In this document: positions 47,501 through 57,500 of the stretch, piece by piece
How positions within the stretch are numbered: position 1 is the first letter of the stretch
Layout of the letters: every line of letters begins with the position of its first letter
NCBI GenBank assembly: GCA_963662175.1
Contig: OY759217.1
Span: 10,480,562-10,544,561 of the forward strand
Length of the DNA: 64,000 nucleotides
Source: Aradus depressus
Lineage: Eukaryota; Arthropoda; Insecta; Hemiptera; Aradidae
Reading direction: 5' to 3'
Program-made: the position numbers and the translations under genes
Notes under the pieces: generated by a model
The model's input: only the letters and a program-made list of their open reading frames with translations
What the model was told of the DNA's origin: nothing
The model's database searches: none

Positions 47501-49379
47501 AAATGGAAGGAAAAACAGGGTTCCTCTTACAGAAAATACCTGGAATCTGCCAAAAGTATTCTTTTGTTCCATCAAAATAGGGCCCATTCGGAATTGCATT
47601 ACCATTGAGCGAAATTACCTCTCAAATACCTAAAAAAAAAAAAAAAAAAAACAGACTCAAATCTCATTGGAGTCATATACATGGGCACATATAGGCCGTA
47701 GACAAACATTTCTTGAGCCCTATTCCAAGTCTTCTCAGAGTCAACCTCAACTGGTATTCAAAAAAGTTGAGTAACAGCCAAGTTTAAGTCAAAATTGAGT
47801 TTCATGTATTGCTGTTTCTTAACAGCTGGGATAACCAGTTGTGCGACTGGCAATGAGTATGGGTCAGAACGGAGTTGACAATCCGAAGTCAAACAAAGAA
47901 AACATTTAATTTAGACACAGTTCAGTAATTAAATAGCGCTGTTTATTTTGAGTGCACAATCTACAATGTTGGCACTTGCGAATATGACATTTTCATATTT
48001 ATTTTTCAAAATCAGATCCCTATTATACAGTCCATATTTGTTTACCCTACTACATTATAGCATACTCATAAATATACTGAGTATCAGTAAAAATACACTT
48101 TGTTTCAGTTGTAATAGATCGTCGAAGTAACAAAGAGGCGGAAACTGGTCTGTTCGAGCTGGCCTACCGACAGGAGATCTCCTCAGCCCAGCCATACACA
48201 GGCATGAACCTGACAGTACGGGGGACCCGGCTGAGGACCGGGGGACCTCGCTTGGGGGCAGGGGGATCCAAGGGGGCGGAGCCTCAGAAGGAGACCCCCA
48301 TGAGGGAAGCGATACATCGGCTCTCCCAGCAGCTCAGCTCATCTTCAGCCAGCTCCAGCTCGACAGGAACGGTAGGCACCACTTGGACTAGCCCAGTCGA
48401 GAGAGGGCTTAAAGTGGCATGTCCCAGTAGGCATTCATTCGATGAAGGAGGAGACAAAGGAATAATTAATTTTGAATGATAAAAACAAATAAACCCGTCT
48501 GCAAAACGCACCCTACCGATTAAATAAATAGCAAACATTTGACCCCTGACCTACCGTTTTCACATTGACACCAACAATTATAAAGCTAATCAGTTTCTCG
48601 AAACATTTAAATGTTTAATTGAATTTTTCTTGGTTTTATAACATTCTAGGTCACCTCCTTGAACGCGTCTTGAGATATGAGAAACAATAATCGCGAATAT
48701 ATCGTCAGAGAAGGAAAATCGAGAAAAATTCCAAGGCTAAAATATTTTTCTATTGGCTTCTAGTTTATAAATATGTCGTCAGTATTTAAAACAAAAAAAT
48801 TGTTCGGCTTTCATTATGTCATTCATTTTTCATTTCAAGGGGTCTCAACCTTGTGATGGGTTTTAATTTCTGTGCAAGTAATGGAATGTGCAAGAAGTTT
48901 AATCCATGGCTTTAATTTGAAAACGTGATATTTAGCCAATCTAATATGATATCATATTTCTATTTCAGTTATCTCCAGTGACAGAGAATAGATCGGGGCG
49001 AAGAGAACCAGAGCGAGGACGGCGTGTGAAGCGACATTGCTGCACAGGACGAGCTTCCCTCAGCCAGGCAGTGCATAGGTACAAGATCTCCAAGAACTCA
49101 GAGGTGGTCACCAAGCGGATCAACCAGAGCGGAGGTGAGCTGTACGAGTGGAGGAAGCGAGTGGAGCGGACTCGCCTCGACTGCAAGACCACCCTGATGA
49201 ACTTTGGGGAGGCGGCCAAGTCAGCTGGAGGTTGCAGGAGCAAGTCTCCCCTGCCGGAGATCAGGAAGTCACGAGAGGTGAACAACAATACGTCACACCT
49301 CAACTTCAACATAGGAGCCAAGCCCCCACCACCACCCAAGACTGCCAACTCACTTCTACAATCTATCAATGTTGCTTAG
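35590..49379 (+). CDS. TTLL3: Tubulin glycylase TTLL3-type, copy A
   Basis: TTLL3-type ligases add glycine to glutamates in tubulin C-terminal tails of axonemes. Exons: 35590-35703 (Met at 35599), 36375-36504, 36904-37079, 39733-39942, 43552-43740, 44348-44561, 45226-45316, 45654-45824, 46876-47129, 48109-48371, 48969-49379. Phases agree throughout; from the Met they give 737 residues. The N-terminus, [20 protein letters not shown] then EALKARGW, matches the usual TTLL3 start. The ATP-grasp/TTL part shows [92 protein letters not shown] (metal-binding EIN) and VVIDRR. The last exon is Ser/Arg-rich and ends with a PPPPPK stretch. Upstream exons may exist. A poly-A signal may lie at 50008. Introns carry SINEs, a minisatellite and a broken duplicate exon. 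Confidence 0.92.
36573..36886 (+). mobile_element. tRNA-derived SINE, copy 9, abutting a TTLL3-A acceptor
   Basis: Plus-strand copy with B box GGTTCGAAACCC, the GTCCTTCGGATGGGACGTTA block and 3' end CACAATAACTAACTAA. It lies entirely between exons at 36504 and 36904 and ends about 18 bases before the AG of the next exon. Confidence 0.87.
36875..36881 (+). promoter_or_regulatory. Possible branch point donated by the SINE 3' end
   Basis: AACTAAC, close to the UACUAAC branch-point consensus, lies with its putative branch A at 36880, 23 bases before the acceptor AG (36902-36903). The tract between is short and not pyrimidine-rich (ATATAAGGTGTATGGTTTAG), so splicing here may depend on the SINE-derived motif. 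Inferred from position and consensus only. Confidence 0.4.
37080..38560 (+). other. TTLL3-A intron part without recognisable features
   Basis: AT-rich intron. I see no exon, RNA gene or clear transposon. Several short ORFs lack splice context. Confidence 0.5.
38621..39690 (+). pseudogene. Broken duplicate of the TTLL3-A exon at 39733, split by a hAT element
   Basis: After a CCTGTTGCAG acceptor (38611-38620) the sequence encodes [20 protein letters not shown] and, past the insertion, [14 protein letters not shown]. The intact exon at 39733 encodes [20 protein letters not shown] and [14 protein letters not shown]. Many differences are at third positions. A 4-base insertion after the PEDY codons (near 39661) shifts the frame, the rest of the exon and its donor are absent, and the hAT element at 38680-39608 splits it. 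The duplicated unit includes the upstream acceptor. It can no longer encode the TTLL3 segment. Confidence 0.85.
38680..39608. mobile_element. Non-autonomous hAT element (929 bp) with TATCGATA clusters
   Basis: Terminal inverted repeats TAGGGTTGGGCGATAGTCGA at the left and its inverse at the right, flanked by perfect 8-base target duplications GTAACTAC (38672-38679 and 39609-39616), diagnostic of the hAT superfamily. Subterminal regions contain five TATCGATA motifs (38710, 38751, 39536, 39566, 39574) plus near matches. The interior has three GCGCTCTCG-type repeats and no transposase. It is inserted in a duplicated TTLL3-A exon. Confidence 0.92.
40091..40620 (+). repeat. 35-bp minisatellite, about 15 units
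   Basis: The unit is ACTTAAGTAATGATTGGTAT followed by TGGTGATTTGACCCC. Units differ at a few positions (GGTAATTTG, GGCGATTTG or GGTGATTTG; ACCTC or ACCCC; ATTTAAG or ACTTAAG). Units 1-9 are mixed, whereas the last six are identical. Units abut without spacers. It lies in the TTLL3-A intron 39943-43551. Confidence 0.95.
41312..41574 (-). mobile_element. tRNA-derived SINE, copy 10
   Basis: Minus-strand copy, internally shortened, from ATTGTGACTCAAAGCCG to the head at the right end (CTGAGCTACCGACGCCC on the plus strand, i.e. A-box region GGTAGCTCAG). The B box is degraded (TTCGAACCCGC). Confidence 0.8.
42305..42770. mobile_element. Foldback element with a retro-insert in its loop
   Basis: Arms at 42305-42373 and 42696-42770 are inverted copies (CTTTCGGTATTGCTACCATC on the left; the right reads GATGGTAGCAATACCGAAAA). 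The original centre was a short loop. A 283-bp insert (42404-42686) lies in it between perfect 16-base direct repeats AGTATTTGTTAAGTCG (42388-42403 and 42687-42702). A third relative of the arm occurs near 30665-30760. Confidence 0.8.
42404..42686 (-). mobile_element. SINE copy 11, 3'-truncated, within a 283-bp insert
   Basis: The left third (42404-42496) is the SINE head region on the minus strand: B box GGGTTCGAAACCC as AGGGTTCGAAACCCGGCC-type sequence and A box region TAGCTCAGTGGTATCTGTGC. The remaining 190 bases to the right are not SINE. The whole insert has 16-base target duplications, so the SINE and unrelated sequence moved together or were joined during insertion. Confidence 0.7.
42835..42995 (+). 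repeat. 133-bp-type repeat, one diverged unit
   Basis: Contains AGACATTTCATATGTGTATC, CCTCATAAGGACGAAACCCA, TTGATTTTTATCC and GAGGGAGAAAACTTAA in the order seen in the other copies. Confidence 0.5.
44700..45060 (+). repeat. 133-bp-type tandem repeat, nearly three units
   Basis: Landmarks recur with a period of about 133 bases: AATCAGCCAAAGGGGAGGGG (44765), GAATCAGCCGACGGGGAGGA (44897) and CCGAACGGTCGACTTTGGAG (45031). Between them are CCCTAATAACTGCCGATGTA and AATGAATGTATCGACACAAA blocks. The array lies in a TTLL3-A intron and is followed by a poly-C run. Confidence 0.8.
45157..45176 (+). repeat. Poly-C tract upstream of a TTLL3-A exon
   Basis: A run of about 20 C, 50 bases upstream of the exon at 45226. 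Too far for the main pyrimidine tract but within reach of splicing factors that bind C-rich RNA. Its length is uncertain. Confidence 0.75.
46201..46370. repeat. Foldback element, 70-base arms
   Basis: Left arm ATTTTATTTATTTCATCATT, then TTCGGCTTCTATGAGCCATT and TTCATACATCACAGAAACGA. The right arm is its inverse with about three mismatches. The loop is about 30 bases. It lies in a TTLL3-A intron and would fold into a long hairpin in RNA. Probably a MITE-type element. Confidence 0.8.
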
Positions 49380-50007
49380 CTGTTATGCTATATAAAAAAT
49401 TAGGTTGAAGACCTCAAATATGTGAATCCATTCCTTTTGAATATACTTTAAAAACAAATTCATGAAATGTTGTTTATAGCCCGTAAATCCAGGATCATTC
49501 TAAAAAAAAGGGAAATCTGTAGTTATGTCTAAATTGGCATGAGAGAAAAAACTGTTTTCTTTTATTTACGTTCAACTATGATCTTTTTATTTTTTTTTTT
49601 ATTCTGTGGATTAGCCAATGACATTCATGCACTTAACGACGAGGCGGATCCTCCAATAGTCTCCTATATCAAGTGAAACTTGCTGACGTCCCTCCTCAGA
49701 TCACAGAGGGCCTCCCTCCACTTCTATGATTACTACTTATAACGGCTCTAATTTTTTTTTTTTTTATAAAATTTAAATTTTCATTAAGTAACTCATATGG
49801 CGGCCATATTTCAAGTACTCGTGAGCCAGTTGGTTTCTATGCATCATGTTAATTTAGCATAGTTGGGAAAGTTTATTTATGAAGTGACCCTGAGATGGCA
49901 TTCTGTCTCTAACATTTAATGGCTATTGTGGTATACACCTTCAGTTGTGTGGTCTTTTTACTTTTACCGAAAATAATTAAATTTGTATTTTTTAAATATT
50001 ATGTACA

Positions 50008-50013
50008 AATAAA
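50008..50013 (+). terminator. Possible poly-A signal of TTLL3-A
   Basis: AATAAA about 630 bases after the TTLL3-A stop, the first canonical hexamer seen downstream. Inferred from the motif only. Confidence 0.4.
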
Positions 50014-51411
50014 CTATACCTGCTCAAGAATTGCTTTCTTTAAATTTTCCTTAGAAGAAATTTGCCTGTCTCTTTTACCGTAAGTGGTTTTTCGAATAAC
50101 CTCAGAAGGGGAATTTCCATTATAGAAGAAACAATTTTATAGTCCATCCGGGAGGCGATTCTCTGTAATTGTGGAACTTTAATTTTATTTCTGTAACTTC
50201 TTGGAAGAACGACTTGTCTGCAAATAATACTATTGAGTTACTGCAGTTTAAAGTTTCAACTATCCGATTAAATTAGAGCAAGTATTATAATCATTGATAT
50301 TAAAAGAATACATAGTGTTTTTTGAATAATTAGTTATATTGTGGCCATAATATCGAAAAAGTGTACACAAAAGATGTTCTTCCGGGAATCGTGAGCTCAT
50401 GAAAGGTAAGTTTTTAGTTTCGAATGTTAAATCAAGTTTCGGAAGATGGATCCTGTGTGTGTAGACAATGGAAGTAACAATTTATAATTATTAAGCTAAT
50501 AGCAGCTTTGTTCGTTATGAAAATATATTGGCGCCCTAACATTCTAGTTCGCCTCAACCAATTTTCTTTTCTTTTTTCAACTATTGTTATAGGGAAAAAA
50601 TATTTGAGAACTCATAAAGTGGCCAGGGGAAATTATTCCAGGGTATTATTTTTCTTCTTGAGTGAATACTAATGGTTTTGAAGTTAATTGTGAAAGTGAA
50701 TTTAACGAACATTTGCTTTAATGGCTTTGTTATTTCTTCTACACAATATATAGTTAATCTTAATTTTTATTTTCCTTTTAGCTGTAGTAATTTAATTTTC
50801 GAACTTATTCTTCAAACTTATGTCTATTTAACAAGATTGCATCATGTGTCGTAGTATGTTAATTAATAAATGTTATGTTTTTATTTGTATTTTATTTGTT
50901 TTATTCAGTATTTTTTTCATTTTCTTTGGAAGTAGAAAACAAAAAAAATTTACATCACACATTGATTGATAGACTTAATAAATTACATTACATACTTATC
51001 AAATATTTGATATGAAATACATGTGAAATACTATAATTCAATTATACATTTTGATAAATAATTATTAGTTACCTAGCAATTATAATATTAAATTGAAGAT
51101 TAGCATTAGTGGTTAGTTGTTGATAATTTTTTTATAGATTTATGAATTCTTATGCAAATTGATAGCTTCTACCAGAAATAAGGTAAAATTATATTTATCA
51201 ACTAGGGGCCGTTGATGCCTTCCGCTCTGCAATTTCAGGAGATCCTACCTTCGGCTGAAGCCTGGTTTGTTACGATGAACCTTACGATCCTCCTTTACTT
51301 TTTATGCCTTGAGTCGTTCGTATGTTCTCCTACGTCCGTATGAAACTCTGTTAGTTTTTTTACTTCCCCATAATACTAAGTATAGTGGAAGTTATGTAAT
51401 TTGTCAGAAAT

Positions 51412-51692
51412 TAGTTAGTTATTATGACTCATGCTCGGGCTTTAACAACGAAGTCATATCGCCAAAATTTTGCTTATCCTAAGTTTTTATTCACTTAGGA
51501 TAGGGTTTTTTTTTAAACGAGTACCTGACATCGTACAGGCTCGGGACCATCTCTTAATGTCCCATCCGAAAGATGGTGTGCTCAAGATTTTTTCATCTCC
51601 CAGATAAGAAACCTAAGGCCTCGGCCAGATTTCAAACCCGCGATCTCGAGCTCGGTAAGCAAGCACGCTAACTCTGAGCTACCGGCGCCCCC
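51412..51692 (-). mobile_element. tRNA-derived SINE, copy 12
   Basis: Minus-strand copy from TTATGACTCATGCTCGGGC to the head at the right (GAGCTACCGGCGCC on the plus strand). It lacks the block with the GCGCTCTTTCG motif but keeps the central GTACCTGACATCGTACAGG block. Confidence 0.85.
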
Positions 51693-52279
51693 AAAGTTAA
51701 TGTTAAGTTTTCACCCTGAAAACAATTTCCAATTTTACATAAAAATAGATAGATGATGTTAAATATTCATTTTTCTCTTCTCTATATTTAAGTAACAATA
51801 CATTTTGCCCAGTTTTTCTCAAATCAGTTTAAATTCCTTATTCTTGATCTAACCTGATAACTTACCGATGAATGGTGGAACCCACCCTCTTTGGAAGTGA
51901 TAGTCAAATCGGGATCCAATAATAACAACAGTATTTGTGAAGTTAATTAGCTGACAAAGAGAATCCGTTTTCCTTATTTAAGAACAAAACAAGGAAAATG
52001 AGATTTAATTTATTAAAAGGAGGAAAAAATAACAATAAACTTATTATTTTTCCGTATATTTTCTTTTTACTTATTTTTGGAAAACACTTGTTGAATTATT
52101 TCTGGTAATTAGGTTTGTATCATCCTAGGTGTTCAGTGAGTGAAGAATAAGTGCCTATTTTTGATGTTTGAACTGTCAGCGACAGAAGACATAACCGTTA
52201 AACGACGAATTCTTCAAAGTCTTACTTAAGTACATTTTTATAATTTATATTAATAATTCTATTTAATGAATATAAACAA

Positions 52280-53170
52280 GAGGTGTGTTTAAAACGTAAC
52301 GGGAATTTTGTAATTTTGCGAGTTTTATTAGTCCGAGTCGCGCGATTTTTTCATTGTTGTGTTGGTAAACATGTCTGAAAAGTTTCTGTTCATTGTTAAC
52401 CAAACCGGATGTTTAGTCTGCTGTCAGCGAGGTTACATATGTTTTTGTACGATCAGCGATTATTTATTTGTTTACAAAATGGATCAAAGAATTTGCATTA
52501 AATTTTGTTATAAGAATGAAATAAAGGTCATCAAAGTTTTAGAAATGTTGAATATTGCTTTTGGTGAGTTTGCTATGAGTGAAACTAGGGTTTACGAGTG
52601 GTATAAAAGCTCGACAAGTGCAGTCGAATGTGAAGGTCTTGCTCACTGTGTTTTTCGATTTTAACGGCGTAGTGCACCATGAGTTCTTGCAATAAGTTCA
52701 AACGATCAATAAGGAGTACTATCTACAAGTGCAAAGCTGTTTCCGTGAAGCAATCCGAAAAAAAACTCCCGGATTTGTGGCGAAACAATTCATGGCTTTC
52801 GCACCACGATAATGCATCTGCTCACACTTCATTGCTTGTTCGTGAATTTTTGGCCAAAAACAACACTGTAAGGATGCCCCAGCATCTATATTCGCCCTCT
52901 GCGTGACTTTTTTCTGTTCCCAACAATAAAGAGAACCTTAAAGAGCCATCGATTCACAAGCATAGATGAGATTAAAAGAGCATCACTGAGACAGCTAAAT
53001 GATATCCCAAAGATCGAGTTCCAGAAGTGTTTCGGTGATTGGAAGAAGCGCTGGCATAAGTGTATAATATCTAATGGGGACTATTTTGAAGGGGATAACA
53101 ATAATGTAGACGAATAAATGAAATTCTTTCCAAAAACCGAAAATTCCCGTTATTTTTTTGAACACACCTC
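52280..53170 (+). mobile_element. Internally deleted mariner element
   Basis: Inverted ends: the left reads GAGGTGTGTTTAAAACGTAA then CGGGAATTTT, and the right end is the inverse. The transposase remnant includes MDQRICIKFCYKNEIKVIKV (Met at 52480), the WYK segment, FFDFNGVVHHEFL (second catalytic region), NNSWLSHHDNASAHTSLLV, then after a frameshift DFFLFPTIKRTLKSHR and FGDWKKRWHKCIISNGDYFE. It is about 890 bp against about 1.3 kb for intact mariners; the segment between the N-terminal domain and FFDFNG is lost, and frames are broken. No clean TA duplication was seen. Confidence 0.9.
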
Positions 53171-53431
53171 GTTAATGATTAAGGATTGATACCTGTGGCA
53201 CCTTGGAAGAACGACAAGAAATGACAGAGGAAGGAATATTATTGAAATGTATCAAATATACTATTCTATAGTTTGCTTCAAGAAAATGTATGGTTGAAGA
53301 AGAAAAAAAAAGTATATTGTGGCCATATCAAAAATGTATACTCCTGAGCTGTTCTTCCAGGAGCTGAGGACTTAAGTACTGTCTAGTTTCCGCTCAAAGT
53401 ATTGAATATTAAATTTTAACACCCTGTTTGT

Positions 53432-53690
53432 ATTTATTTGTGGCCTTAATAACGAGGTCATATCACCTACTACCTGAGCTGTCTTCCATCTCTTTCCGAC
53501 TCAACTGTGGTAGCCTTAAATTTTATCTATCCATGTTTAGTTAGCTAGTGAAAGGTCTTTAACGAGTACCTAACATCGTACAGGCTCGGGACCATTGCTT
53601 AACTCGCCATCCGAAGTTCGACATGTTCAAGATTTTTTAACCCACAAATAAAAAAACTAAGAGCCTCAGCCGGGTGTAGACACAAATAAC
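53432..53690 (-). mobile_element. tRNA-derived SINE, copy 13 (head missing)
   Basis: Minus-strand copy with GGCCTTAATAACGAGGTCAT, the GTACCTAACATCGTACAGG block and GCCTCAGCCGGGTGTAG; it is truncated at the B box. Confidence 0.75.
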
Positions 53691-53784
53691 TCGGTGTTAC
53701 CTCATACCCCCCAAAAAATTAATAAATTTAAGTAGACCTTCCTTGAAGTCACATATATAACATGATATAATTTATATTATAATA

Positions 53785-54085
53785 GAGGGCGCCAGTAGCT
53801 CAGTGGTACGCGTGCTTGCTTATTGAGCTCAAGTTTGCGGGTTCGAAACCCGGCCGAGGTCCTTAGTTTATTTTAATCTGGGAGGTAATATAAACCTAAT
53901 CACGCCGTCCTTCGGATGGGGCCTGAAGCGATGATCCCGAGCCTAGATGGATAAAAATTTAGGGTAGGCAAAATATAGGACTCCCACAGTATAGTCGGGC
54001 TCATGTCCACCAGAGTAGAGAGCTCTCTGGTTGTAGGCGATATTGTCACGCAGTTAAAGCCCGGGCATGAGTCAGAATGGTTAAC
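53785..54085 (+). mobile_element. tRNA-derived SINE, copy 14, full length with target duplication
   Basis: The best-preserved copy. It begins GAGGGCGCCAGTAGCTCAGT with A box TAGCTCAGTGG and B box GGTTCGAAACCC and ends GAATGGTTAAC. Perfect 12-base direct repeats TATATTATAATA flank it (53773-53784 and 54086-54097), which fixes the element length at 301 bp and shows LINE-style insertion. Confidence 0.93.
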
Positions 54086-54593
54086 TATATTATAATAAAT
54101 GATTGAGTTAAATTGGTGGAGTCTGCTAATGCATTGTTTTCACATTTTTTGTATAATGTTTATTAAAAATTGTAAGCATTTCTTATTTAATTCCACGAGG
54201 AAGAAAAAACCGAAAAAGACTTTTAAGTAAGGACAAAACCCCAACCCTTTTACGATCTCTAGAATCTGACAACTCTGAAGGTAAGGTGTTCCTCCAATTG
54301 CCAAGGCTCTCTTGTCACCTCGTCCCAAAGTGTGTTAAGAAGGCAGGAGACCACCCCTTTCAACATGTCAAAGGATACCAACCACTTGCAAGCACCCCGG
54401 TGGATGTCTTCCTGCTATCTGTAGTGGATATCAGGCATTAATAGAAGTTAGATCATAAACAACAGACAAATTTGATTGATTGAAGAAACTGATATTTTCT
54501 TCAAGAAAAATTAAACTAGGGCTTAATAGATTTTTTTTTTTTATAATTTGTAAAATAATTATTTCAGGAAACTAAGACGAAAATTTAAGCACG

Positions 54594-57500
54594 ATGACAG
54601 AATCAAAACTACAAGAAATCAGACCTAAAAGTAGTAGTATATCTAAAGCGAAGCATAAAGTACGAAAAAGAAAACATAGCAATGAGAAAAAGTAAGTAGG
54701 AAAAAGTTGCATTTTTACAATAATTTTTATTTTTTAATACGAATAATCAATTTATTCATTCTTGTCTAAATATCAGTTACATCAGGAATAACATTGATGT
54801 ACTGAAGGCGTTTTATTATTCTTTCTGTTGAATTGTACTGTCATGTTATGGACTGAGATCGTATTTGCAAGTTTTTACAATTTCACTTCTTTGTACAATA
54901 TTTAAGGTGAAACCTAATAAACTCCGGGATCACGTCTAAACAACCTTATAATTACCCTCTATAATTTACTAGACTTTTGGGGGGGCAAAATATAAGTATT
55001 TAAGGGGGTATTAAGGAACAATATTACCCATACAAGTGTTCAGCAAGCAACATGTGATATGAATTTTGCACAAGTTTTTTTATATTAAAACATGTGGTGT
55101 GTACCATGTGAGTTCATGACAACGCTTTCAACATGTAACAGTTATGGGTTAGGCGAACCATTAAACATGGTCACAAAATCAATGGGTTAAATTACGTTCG
55201 AAGGGTTTTTACACAAACACACAAGTACAGGAAAAATAAAAACATTAAAAAAAAATATATCATGGATCTTGCACTGGACTTAAACATTGGATTAATCGGT
55301 TTGAGACACTTCGGATCAACAGAGTATCAAAAAAAGAAATATATGCGATGGCTGGCTCGGGAGGCAGCTCGATTAGCAGGGGAACAATCCCTGAGCACGG
55401 AGAGCATAAAGGCGAGCGTTTCAACCACCTGCAAGACAAGCACAGTTGACAACACAAGTCAAAAACCGAAGGAAAAACCGGCGGGGGAAAAGTTGGTGAG
55501 GGTCAGAAAGAAAAAGTCGATCAAGAAGGTGCTGCCCAAGGAACAGGAAAAGGTAGAGAGTAGTAATACCGGAGGGAAAAGAGAACGGTCTTATGTGGTG
55601 TTGCAACGGAAGATGGGAGATGATTATGTCAAATACAAACTTCAACCGGCTGAATCAGTGTCCAACATTGGTCCTAATCAGAATAATATGTCTGACAGGG
55701 GTCGAATCATCGGAATTCCAGACTTCGACAGTGGGGTCATCTCAAAGAATAAGTATCTACAGCTGATGAGCAAGGCCAACACTGCCAAGAGGGTAAGTTG
55801 ATCAATTATTTATTATGAAAACCTTCAGTCAGTGGCGGTGCTGGTAAAAACACATAACTCATTTATTGAATCTAATTTAATTCAGCACTAATAATAATAA
55901 TTCAATCCAATATAATTAAACACATACAAACCCAGTCTATGGACTAAACCCTCAACCTTCCCTGGAAGGCTTCACATATTGCAATGTTGCCAACCAAATT
56001 AAACAATAATACATACTATTTTCTCATTTATACTTTAATGGCATTTAAATTCTTATTTTAAATGTAATTAAACTTTTTGCGTTCGAAGTATTTACAGTTA
56101 AAAAATAAGTTTTTGTAATTTCAACTTAATCCATATATTGGGGGAATGGTCGTCTCTAGCGCTGTGTTCGTCAACTGATGCAATTTGCTATTTTTGAACA
56201 TTTTTCCAATTTTTGACCTGAATAAATAACTTTTGCGCTTTTTCACTGCTATCATGAATAACTAGACAAATGAGTCAGCTGTAGACATTTTCAAAGTTAG
56301 AATTTGGGTTAGTTTTTTTCAGACGTCCGACAAGAGGAGACGTGTTTCCAACCTACGTGTCTCCAACCATAAAGAGCCGCCCCTGACTTTTACAACTCTT
56401 TCAATAAATATTTTCTGGGTAACATCGCACACTTGACAATAAAACTTGGTTATGTTAAGCCTAAATAATCTGTCTTTCAGTTATATGCTATACAGAACAA
56501 CGAGTTATTAATGTAACTGTTAACAAAATCTGTACATTTTTTTAAACTCTTTTGGAAAATTTTTCTGAATGTTTGTTAGATCTTTTTATTATTAAAGTAA
56601 CTATTATTACAGGGGTACTATTTTATAATCCATAAAGAGCCGCTCTTTACTTTTATAGGGACAGATAATATTTTTTTGGTAACGTTGCACACCTGAAAAC
56701 AAAACGTGATTGTGTTAAACCTAAATAATCTGTGTTTTAGTTATACTGTATAAAGAGTTGTTGAAGTACCTAAATGTTATTATAATCAGCCTTCCTTTTT
56801 TTTAACTCTCTTGTAAAATCTCCCAATGTTTCTAACGCGTTTTTATGTTTAAGGTAGATAACTATATATAATTCAATTCTGAGTTTATCTTTCAACAAAT
56901 TGTACTAGGACTATTTTATGAAATAAGTCAAAATGGAATAAATTTGATACGATTTTCTTTATATATTCTGACCATTTATATATATATTTTTTTTTTCAGT
57001 TGCACAAAACATTTTGCCTATTGGGAGATTATCCAAAAGCTATAAGGGAGGCTTTGCTTGACAAAGGTTGGACTGAGAGATTCTGTAAGTTAAATTATTT
57101 CATCCATCCATTTTATTTTAATTATTTTTTTACTTTTCATGTTTGTAATTAAAAATCTTTTGGTTAATACCAATAAACTTTAGTTAAAAGTGTTTCTGGT
57201 AATATATCTGTACAATATATTATAATTGAGATGTTATTCTACATTAAAATTCTTGTAAATGAGATGAGATCTGTCTGAGAGACGTAAACTCTGTATTCTT
57301 GTAACTGTTAAGATTTATTAAGGTCTAACAAAGGGAAGGTGTTCTAAAGAAAGTTTAATGAGGTCGGTTAGGTATGCGTGCCAACACCTCCCTCCTCATT
57401 AACAAAGTTAAGTAGTTGTTTTCAGATCAATCTGATATTCTTAAAGTTATACCCTCCCCCCATTTGTTTAGATAAGTAGGCCGTTGTACTTATCTTTATC

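Larger units (their letters stand above)
49380..54567. other. Intergenic region between the two TTLL3-type genes
   Basis: Contains the TTLL3-A 3' UTR, a mariner remnant and three SINEs. A diverged pair of segments (near 50340-50400 and 53310-53380, with ATATTGTGGCCATA and GTTCTTCC) looks like another dispersed repeat. No further gene is visible. The 5' UTR start of TTLL3-B cannot be placed, but a UTR/coding exon begins at 54568 after an ATTTCAG acceptor. Confidence 0.55.

Noticed and set aside
48965..49369. Minus-strand ORF of 134 codons and a second plus-strand frame
   Set aside because: Shadows of the last TTLL3-A exon, whose frame continues that of the upstream exons.
52359..52479. Possible 40-residue N-terminal extension of the mariner transposase
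   Set aside because: Mariner transposases normally begin near the MDQRICIKF-type segment; the upstream frame is most likely UTR read-through.
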